Source of the DNA: Haloarcula sp.
GTDB taxonomy: Archaea > Halobacteriota > Halobacteria > Halobacteriales > Haloarculaceae
Length of the DNA stretch: 5,163 nt
Direction: 5' to 3'
Assembly: GCA_028275075.1 (NCBI GenBank)
Contig: JAQCNK010000341.1
Span: forward strand, 1-5,163
Shown here: positions 1-3,919 of the stretch, piece after piece
How positions within the stretch are numbered: the first letter of the stretch is position 1
Layout of the letters: the number at the start of each line of letters is the position of its first letter
Translations under genes and position numbers: made by a program
The notes under the pieces: model-generated
What the model was told of the DNA's origin: nothing
What the model saw: the letters and a program-made list of their open reading frames with translations, nothing else
The model's database searches: none

Positions 1-1359
1 AGCGGGACGACCGCCGGATCGGGGCTGTATATGCCGATCGGCGTCCACGGGACGCTGAGCGTACTCTCGACCGAGGAAGATGCCTTCGACGACATCGATC
101 GGCAGGTCGTCACCCTACTGGCGACCAACGCCGCAGCGGCCTGCAACCGCGCGAAACGCGAACAGGAGGTCAGAGAGACCAGAGAGCGCATCGAGACCAT
201 CCTCGACCGTATCAACGGCCTCATCGAGAACACAGTCGAAGTGCTGGTCGAGGCGACGACGCGGGGGGCCGTCGAAGCCGGCGTGTGCGCCGAACTCGCG
301 GCGACGGAACCGTACACCCTGGCGTGGGTTGGCCGCCCCGCAGTGCGCGGGAAAACGCTCGATGTCAGCGAGTGGGCCGGATCGACTGACGGCATCGTCG
401 ACGACGACTCGATACCACTCGGTGACGACACGCCGGGCGCAACAGCACTGACCGAGGGTCGGAGCGAAGTCGTCGACGATCTCAGCACTGTCGACGGCGA
501 GTGGGTCCAGCGGATCCGCGAGGCCGGCGTCGAGTCCATGATGGTCGTCCCGCTCGCGTACACCGACTCGACCTACGGCGTGTTGTTCGTCTGTTCGGAT
601 CGGCCCGACGCGTTCGACGACCGCGAACAGATCGTCTTAGAAGCCCTGGGACAGGCCGTCGCCAACGCCATCAACGCCATCGAGAGCGGAAAGATACTGT
701 CGGCAGATAAGGTAATCGAGCTGGAGTTTACCGTCAACGACCGGTCACTGCTCGTGAGCCGTCTCTCCGCGAGCACTGGCACGACACTCACCTCTGCCGG
801 GACTGTCACGCAGGACGACGGCTCACTTCGAGTGTATCTCAACGCCGATGGTGGCGATATCGAGGCCATCAGGCAGGAACTCGAAGACGACGACGGCGTC
901 CGAAGCGTTACCAAGGTGGCCGAACACGAAGGGTCGGCGCTGTTCGAAATCATCATGGGGGAGTCGCTGCTGGCGACGCTGGTCGACCACGGTACCGTGC
1001 CCAGAGAGATAACAGCCGAGAACGGCGTCGCCCGCTACACGATCGAACTCCCCTACGAGGGCGACGCCCGCGAGGTGTTCTCGCTGGTCGAGGACAACTA
1101 CGACGGCACCGACCTCGTGGGCTACCACGAGCACGAGCGACCGGTCCAGACCCAACAGGAGTTTCGGGCGTCACTCTCGGAGCGGTTCACCGACCGTCAA
1201 GAGACGGCGCTGCGGACGGCGTATCTGGGTGGCTTCTTCAACTGGCCCCGCGAGGTCGACGGTGACGCACTCGCCACCGCGATGGATATCTCCCGGCCGA
1301 CGTACCACCAGCATCTGCGGGCCGCCCAACAAAAAGTGTACGAAGAGCTGTTCGAGTAG
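1..1359 (+). CDS. GAF/Bat-type HTH transcriptional regulator, 5' partial
   Basis: The reading frame is open from base 1, so the gene starts upstream; the ATG at 31 lies inside a GAF domain and is not the start. The visible 452 residues show the end of one GAF domain (about 8-52, GLYMPIGVHGTLSVLS), a charged helical linker (about 50-80), a second GAF domain (about 80-230, with MMVVPLAYTDSTYGVLFV), a Bat-type GAF/HTH-associated domain (about 238-385), and a C-terminal HTH_10 domain (about 390-446). The HTH_10 carries FTDRQ at 396-400 and a recognition helix near ISRPTYHQHL at 430-439. Proteins of this build are haloarchaeal cytoplasmic regulators related to the bacterio-opsin activator Bat: GAF domains sense a ligand or redox state and HTH_10 binds DNA. 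The ligand and target genes cannot be read from this sequence. A receiver or PAS domain may lie in the missing N-terminus. The gene converges on the small membrane-protein gene. Confidence 0.9.
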   Translation, partial: SGTTAGSGLYMPIGVHGTLSVLSTEEDAFDDIDRQVVTLLATNAAAACNRAKREQEVRETRERIETILDRINGLIENTVEVLVEATTRGAVEAGVCAELAATEPYTLAWVGRPAVRGKTLDVSEWAGSTDGIVDDDSIPLGDDTPGATALTEGRSEVVDDLSTVDGEWVQRIREAGVESMMVVPLAYTDSTYGVLFVCSDRPDAFDDREQIVLEALGQAVANAINAIESGKILSADKVIELEFTVNDRSLLVSRLSASTGTTLTSAGTVTQDDGSLRVYLNADGGDIEAIRQELEDDDGVRSVTKVAEHEGSALFEIIMGESLLATLVDHGTVPREITAENGVARYTIELPYEGDAREVFSLVEDNYDGTDLVGYHEHERPVQTQQEFRASLSERFTDRQETALRTAYLGGFFNWPREVDGDALATAMDISRPTYHQHLRAAQQKVYEELFE

Positions 1360-1548
1360 AGGAGGCATCGAGCGAACGGCGACCGGCGGGAGCCGTGGAG
1401 TAGCGTGAGGGTTCTACTGCCGGCTGTACGTTCGTAACGAGATTTGTCACCCCGGGGCGGCGAGTTATTTCGGTTTGTTACAGCCGGCAGTAGTAGCGGA
1501 CACAGCGAGTGGAATCCCCTCCAAAATGCGAGTAGGGCGACCGTCCTG
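1360..1548. other. Convergent intergenic gap, no gene seen
   Basis: This gap separates the stop codons of two converging genes. Most of it is repeat copy A (1414-1493). Before the repeat there is a short possible hairpin (ACGGC at 1376-1380 with GCCGT at 1392-1396, 11-base loop) that could serve the upstream regulator gene but is too weak to call a terminator. Short open frames crossing the gap have no recognisable protein features. Confidence 0.7.
1414..1493. repeat. 80-bp palindromic intergenic element, copy A
   Basis: The element is bounded by a perfect 15-bp terminal inverted repeat, CTACTGCCGGCTGTA at 1414-1428 and its exact reverse complement at 1479-1493. A smaller GC-rich palindrome, CCCCGGGG at 1450-1457, lies near the middle. 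It has a diverged full-length partner at 3745-3823, about 78% identical by eye and differing mostly by transitions. It has no coding capacity and no clear target-site duplication. It could be a MITE-like non-autonomous mobile element, or a structured element acting at the 3' ends of the two converging genes. Both copies lie between convergent genes, which fits a bidirectional 3'-end role, but insertion there may simply be tolerated best. Confidence 0.85.
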
Positions 1549-1737
1549 TCAGGGCATTCCGCCCAGTCCAAACGAGGAGAGCAGACTGGTCACCAGCCCG
1601 TAAACGACGAGGCCGAGACCGCTCACGACCAGCGCGAGTCCAGCGGCCAGAACGAGGTTCTGCCAGGCCACGAGACCGATACCCGCAAGCAGGACGACGA
1701 TACCGGCGACGCCGGCGACACCGAGTTTGGCAAGCAT
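1549..1737 (-). CDS. Small two-helix membrane protein (DUF7470-like)
   Basis: This 62-residue protein is almost entirely hydrophobic. Helix 1 spans about residues 6-25 and helix 2 about 28-52, with a tight turn at WQN and a glycine-rich tail ending GLGGMP. Both helices are rich in small residues (Gly, Ala, Ser), which suggests close packing or oligomerisation in the cytoplasmic membrane. The two halves resemble each other (LLAGIGLVAW against VVSGLGLVVY). It resembles small uncharacterised haloarchaeal membrane proteins that I recall as DUF7470; that assignment is from memory. No function is known to me. The ATG at 1737 is chosen because the protein then begins with a normal short charged lead (MLAKLG). 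There is no strong Shine-Dalgarno sequence. The gene lies 61 bp downstream of the SCP2-like gene on the same strand and may be cotranscribed with it. Confidence 0.8.
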   Translation of the reverse strand: MLAKLGVAGVAGIVVLLAGIGLVAWQNLVLAAGLALVVSGLGLVVYGLVTSLLSSFGLGGMP

Positions 1738-1754
1738 ATCTGTGTTCCGGCCGG

Positions 1755-1770
1755 CGGCCGAAAAAGGCCG
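1755..1770 (-). promoter_or_regulatory. T-run with small hairpin between SCP2-like and membrane-protein genes
   Basis: On the minus strand, CGGCC and GGCCG (1766-1770 and 1755-1759) flank a TTTTTC loop. The T-run at 1761-1765 lies 24-28 bases before the membrane-protein ATG, where a TATA-like box for a leaderless transcript would sit. It also lies 34-38 bases past the SCP2-like stop, where a T-rich haloarchaeal terminator could sit. The sequence alone does not decide between these roles, and one element may do both. Confidence 0.35.
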
Positions 1771-1798
1771 TCGAAGCCCGTCGTATCGTGAGTCCGTT

Positions 1799-2203
1799 TC
1801 AGTACGCGAACTCGGTGTCGATGGACTGAGCGGCGGCGACCATCTCCGCGACGGCCTCCTGTCGCTGTAGCAGCGTCATCGTGTCGCCCTCCACGTCGAA
1901 GGTGCCGTCCATGACCGACGCGGAGATGTCGAGTTGCCCCGAGAGCAGGTCCTTCCAAGCGGCCTCGGGGCCACGCATGGCAAAGTCGTACTCCCCGGTG
2001 TCGTCGATGAGCGCAGTTTCGGTGCAGGCGCCGTCGTCGATGGTGACGAGGAACCGGATCGAATCCCGGTCATCGACCCGTATCTCGAAGCAGAAGCGCG
2101 CCTCGAAGTCGGCGGCGGCGGCCGCAAAGTCCGCTCGGTTGTTGATGCGATCACGCCACGTGGCGGCCCACACAGCAGCGTCAGCCGGCAGTGTCAATGT
2201 CAT
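1799..2203 (-). CDS. SCP2-like (sterol carrier fold) protein
   Basis: This is a soluble, acidic 134-residue protein. Its pattern fits the SCP2 fold: an N-terminal helix with TWRDRINNRADFAAAAADF (about 16-34), strands with FCFEIRVDD and IRFLVTIDDG (about 37-56), then YDFAMRGPEAAWKDLLSGQLD (about 72-92) resembling the SCP2 segment where a bound lipid induces a helix. The stretch FDVEGDTMTLLQRQEAVAEMV (about 102-122) matches the usual SCP2 ending, in which a G-D step is followed by a long helix. The SCP2 fold binds lipids or other hydrophobic ligands; the haloarchaeal ligand and role are unknown to me. The length is normal for a stand-alone SCP2 domain. The ATG at 2203 is preceded by no Shine-Dalgarno sequence, consistent with a leaderless or short-leader transcript. 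The gene is divergent from aIF1A and lies upstream of the small membrane-protein gene. Confidence 0.75.
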   Translation of the reverse strand: MTLTLPADAAVWAATWRDRINNRADFAAAAADFEARFCFEIRVDDRDSIRFLVTIDDGACTETALIDDTGEYDFAMRGPEAAWKDLLSGQLDISASVMDGTFDVEGDTMTLLQRQEAVAEMVAAAQSIDTEFAY

Positions 2204-2239
2204 TAGCGACCGTTCTGCTGGCCGGGTATTGGGCCTTGT

Positions 2240-2256
2240 TATACGGGTCGACAGAA
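2240..2256 (-). promoter_or_regulatory. Outward promoter-like arm towards the SCP2-like gene
   Basis: Read on the minus strand, this is TTCTGTCGACCCGTATA. It ends in a TATA-like GTATAA (continuing to 2239) about 37 bases before the SCP2-like ATG. A start site roughly 25 bases downstream would leave a leader of about 10-15 nucleotides. It matches the arm at 2307-2323 at 16 of 17 positions in inverted orientation. Confidence 0.5.
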
Positions 2257-2306
2257 GCCCTGATAGATATTTGCCGGGGTCTGGCGGAGGCGAATTCTAG
2301 CAATCG

Positions 2307-2323
2307 TTCTGTCGACCGGTATA
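2307..2323 (+). promoter_or_regulatory. Outward promoter-like arm towards aIF1A
   Basis: Read on the plus strand, this is TTCTGTCGACCGGTATA, the mirror of the arm at 2240-2256 with one mismatch. Its TATA-like end (2319-2323) lies about 83 bases before the aIF1A ATG, so transcription from it would give a leader of roughly 55-60 nucleotides. A second overlapping inverted repeat, CGACCGG at 2313-2319 with CCGGTCG at 2331-2337, surrounds the TATA-like box and could be a regulator site. Confidence 0.45.
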
Positions 2324-2370
2324 CTTGTCGCCGGTCGTACGTGCCGTCACTCGCGCCGCAGTCAATCGTA

Positions 2371-2381
2371 CAAAACTTAAC
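2371..2381 (+). promoter_or_regulatory. Proximal TATA-like box for a leaderless aIF1A transcript
   Basis: CAAAACTTAAC is the most AT-rich stretch close to the gene. Its CTTAA (2376-2380) lies 26-30 bases before the aIF1A ATG, which is the spacing expected if transcription starts at or just before the start codon. No Shine-Dalgarno sequence precedes that ATG, which fits the leaderless mRNAs common in haloarchaea. Confidence 0.55.
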
Positions 2382-2405
2382 CCTCCCGGGACCGAACATC
2401 GGCGT

Positions 2406-2693
2406 ATGAGCGACAACGAGGGTCGGAAGGACCTGCGGATGCCGGACGACAGCGAGGTGTTCGCCGTCGTCACCAACATGCTCGGGGCGAATCGTGTGAA
2501 AGTACGCTGTATGGACGGTGTCGAACGCACAGCTCGGATTCCAGGGAAGATGCAAAAGCGCATTTGGATACGCGAGGACGACGTGGTCCTCGTCGAGCCG
2601 TGGGACTGGCAGGACGAGAAAGCCGACATCAGCTGGCGCTACGAGAAACAGGACGCCGACCAACTGCGCGAGGAGGGCCATATCAAGGAGTAG
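2406..2693 (+). CDS. eif1a: Archaeal translation initiation factor 1A (aIF1A)
   Basis: This 95-residue protein matches archaeal/eukaryotic IF1A throughout. It has a short charged N-terminal tail ([15 protein letters not shown]), an S1-like OB fold (about 17-70) with [19 protein letters not shown], the basic RNA-binding stretch [12 protein letters not shown], and [11 protein letters not shown], then a C-terminal helix [13 protein letters not shown] (about 78-90). It binds the A-site region of the small ribosomal subunit and assists start-codon selection, as bacterial IF1 and eukaryotic eIF1A do. An ATG 27 codons upstream (2325) is in frame, but the extra residues do not resemble the family and would extend across the likely promoter, so 2406 is preferred. 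The stop is 41 bases before the rio1 start, which suggests one operon. Confidence 0.96.
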   Translation: MSDNEGRKDLRMPDDSEVFAVVTNMLGANRVKVRCMDGVERTARIPGKMQKRIWIREDDVVLVEPWDWQDEKADISWRYEKQDADQLREEGHIKE

Positions 2694-2722
2694 CGCCGAA
2701 TGCACTGCGCCACAGCGTCGAC

Positions 2723-2727
2723 GGAGG
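2723..2727 (+). promoter_or_regulatory. Ribosome binding site that fixes the rio1 start
   Basis: GGAGG at 2723-2727 lies 7 bases before a GTG codon at 2735 and matches the anti-Shine-Dalgarno of archaeal 16S rRNA. It supports GTG as the true start and translation from an mRNA shared with aIF1A. Confidence 0.7.
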
Positions 2728-2734
2728 CCGAGAC

Positions 2735-3745
2735 GTGACCGACAGCGACGGTGAGTTCGGACTGCTCGAAACCGGGGATGTCGACGGTGTCGGCGACGAG
2801 TGGGAGGAAATCGACGTCAGCGATACCGACGCCGACCGTATCGCCCGAAAACGCGACCGCGAGTTCAGCGAGTTCCGCGAGCGAATCAAGGACGCTGACC
2901 AGTTCAAAGTCGAGGCCAGCGTCTTTGACGACGCGACCTACGGCGCCCTTTATAAGCTCGTTCAGGACGGGCATATCGACGCCTTCGGCGGGCCGATTTC
3001 GACGGGTAAGGAGGCCAACGTCTACACCGCACTCGCTGGGAGCGATGCGCGTGGGGCCTCGGACCAATCACGCGGGCAGAGCCCGCGAGATGACGGCGAC
3101 GGCGAGGAGCCGCGAGGCCACGAGGTCGCAGTGAAAGTGTACCGCATCAACGCCTCCGACTTCACCGATATGCGGGGCTATCTCGACGGCGACCCCCGGT
3201 TCGAGGGCATCGGATCTGATAAGAAGAAGGTCGTCACTGCGTGGGTCCGCAAGGAGTCCTCGAACCTAAAGCGGGCGCGACGGGCCGGGGTCCGCACGCC
3301 GGAGCCCATCGCGGTCGAACGTAACGTCCTCGTCATGGAGTATCTGGGGACTGAGGAGGGACGGGCCAAACGCCTCAGTGAGGTCCACATCGAGAATCCA
3401 GACACGGCCTACGAAGTCGTCCAAGAGTACCTCCGACGGCTCTACGACGCCGGACTGGTCCACGGCGACTTCTCGGAGTACAACATCGTTTTCCACGACG
3501 GGCAGCTCTACATCATCGATCTCGGACAGGCAGTGACTATCCATCACCCCAACGCCGAGGAGTTCCTCGAACGGGACTGTCGCAACATCTCGAACTTCTT
3601 CTCGCGACAGGGGGTCGAGACGACACCCGAGGAACTGCTCACCTACGTCCGCGAGTACGCGACGCCGGACGACAACGAAGACACCGCACCCGGCAGCGAC
3701 GACGACGCCGTCCCGCAGGGGACCCTCGAAGACCGTAGGGAGTGA
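2735..3745 (+). CDS. rio1: RIO1-family serine/threonine protein kinase
   Basis: The GTG start at 2735 has a good ribosome binding site and avoids running back through aIF1A; the product is 336 residues. After an acidic N-terminus and a winged-helix-like region it shows the RIO kinase core: the nucleotide-binding loop STGKEANVY (89-97), the catalytic lysine K134 in VAVKVYR, the hinge NVLVMEYLG, the catalytic loop HGDFSEYN (243-250, D245 and N250), and the metal-binding IIDLGQA with D262. RIO1 acts in late small-subunit ribosome maturation, and haloarchaeal RIO1 has been reported to phosphorylate proteasome alpha subunits. Between the nucleotide loop and K134 there are about 20 more residues than I expect for archaeal RIO1. 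This stretch (DARGASDQSRGQSPRDDG, then GEEPRG) is polar and palindrome-encoded. The acidic, low-complexity C-terminal tail is usual for haloarchaea. The gene is probably cotranscribed with aIF1A. Confidence 0.94.
   Translation: MTDSDGEFGLLETGDVDGVGDEWEEIDVSDTDADRIARKRDREFSEFRERIKDADQFKVEASVFDDATYGALYKLVQDGHIDAFGGPISTGKEANVYTALAGSDARGASDQSRGQSPRDDGDGEEPRGHEVAVKVYRINASDFTDMRGYLDGDPRFEGIGSDKKKVVTAWVRKESSNLKRARRAGVRTPEPIAVERNVLVMEYLGTEEGRAKRLSEVHIENPDTAYEVVQEYLRRLYDAGLVHGDFSEYNIVFHDGQLYIIDLGQAVTIHHPNAEEFLERDCRNISNFFSRQGVETTPEELLTYVREYATPDDNEDTAPGSDDDAVPQGTLEDRRE
3050..3122. repeat. Candidate in-frame palindromic element inside rio1
   Basis: A perfect hairpin, CGCGGGC (3071-3077) with GCCCGCG (3081-3087) around a 3-base loop, sits in the segment encoding the extra residues of RIO1. 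An outer imperfect pair surrounds it: CGTGGGGCCTCG at 3050-3061 and CGAGGCCACG at 3113-3122, complementary apart from two extra G bases. The segment is a multiple-of-three addition, so the frame is kept. This looks like a palindromic sequence inserted into a surface loop between the nucleotide loop and the catalytic lysine. It could instead be an ordinary GC-rich haloarchaeal loop. Confidence 0.45.
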
Positions 3746-3823
3746 TACTGCCGGCTGCACGTCCGTGAAAAGATGTACCACCCGGGGTGGTGAGTCATTT
3801 CAGTTTGTTACAGCCGATAGTGT
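3745..3823. repeat. Palindromic intergenic element, copy B
   Basis: This is a diverged, 79-bp version of the element at 1414-1493, in the same orientation. Blocks ACTGCCGGCTG, CCCGGGG and TTTGTTACAGCCG are identical. Its terminal inverted repeats have decayed to 11 of 15 matching positions. Its central palindrome is clearer than in copy A: ACCACCC (3777-3783) pairs with GGGTGGT (3785-3791) around one central G. It begins on the final A of the rio1 stop codon, so it forms the immediate 3' flank of that gene. Confidence 0.85.
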
Positions 3824-3919
3824 GAGATGAGCAGTTGTACGTAGCGGGACTGACCGGGTCTGATCCGATAGGCTCTTACCGAACTGAAAAGTCCGTATTG
3901 AGATAGTCTGTCTAGTTGG
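3824..3919. other. Spacer between repeat B and the ATPase gene
   Basis: These 96 bp contain no recognisable gene. On the minus strand a short T-run (reading CTTTTC, near 3885-3891) lies about 30 bases past the ATPase stop and could help end that transcript. I see no strong hairpin and no identifiable insertion-sequence remnant. Confidence 0.5.

Larger units (their letters stand above)
2204..2405. other. Divergent control region between SCP2-like gene and aIF1A
   Basis: This 202-bp gap lies between divergent start codons. It is more AT-rich than the flanking genes and holds a 17-bp inverted repeat (2240-2256 and 2307-2323), TATA-like boxes facing both genes, and an AT-rich box close to the aIF1A start. 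I see no small gene in it. Confidence 0.75.

Noticed and set aside
1376..1396. A small hairpin after the regulator stop codon as its terminator
   Set aside because: It has only a 5-bp stem with an 11-base loop and no following T-run, which is too weak to call.
1444..1791. A 115-codon plus-strand frame starting inside repeat copy A
   Set aside because: It overlaps the small membrane-protein gene in antisense and has no protein features; the start is an accident of the repeat sequence.
1881..2300. A 139-codon plus-strand frame opposite the SCP2-like gene
   Set aside because: It is serine/arginine-rich and low in acidic residues, unlike haloarchaeal proteins, whereas the minus-strand frame is acidic and fits SCP2.
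2181..2705. A 174-codon open frame on the minus strand across aIF1A and its upstream region
   Set aside because: It lies opposite the well-supported aIF1A gene, has no recognisable domain, and is expected from the high-GC codon bias.
2564..2734. An in-frame ATG at 2564 that would give RIO1 57 more N-terminal residues
   Set aside because: It lies inside aIF1A, the added residues are Arg/Gly-rich and unlike the family, and the GTG at 2735 has a well-placed GGAGG.
3266..3781. A 171-codon open frame on the minus strand opposite the RIO1 catalytic region
   Set aside because: It is a reverse-strand shadow of a conserved kinase core; its residues mirror the sense codons and show no domain.
1414..3823. 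The two 80-bp repeats as ends of a composite transposon or part of a CRISPR array
   Set aside because: Between them lie ordinary chromosomal genes including aIF1A and rio1, there is no transposase, and two copies 2.3 kb apart do not form an array.
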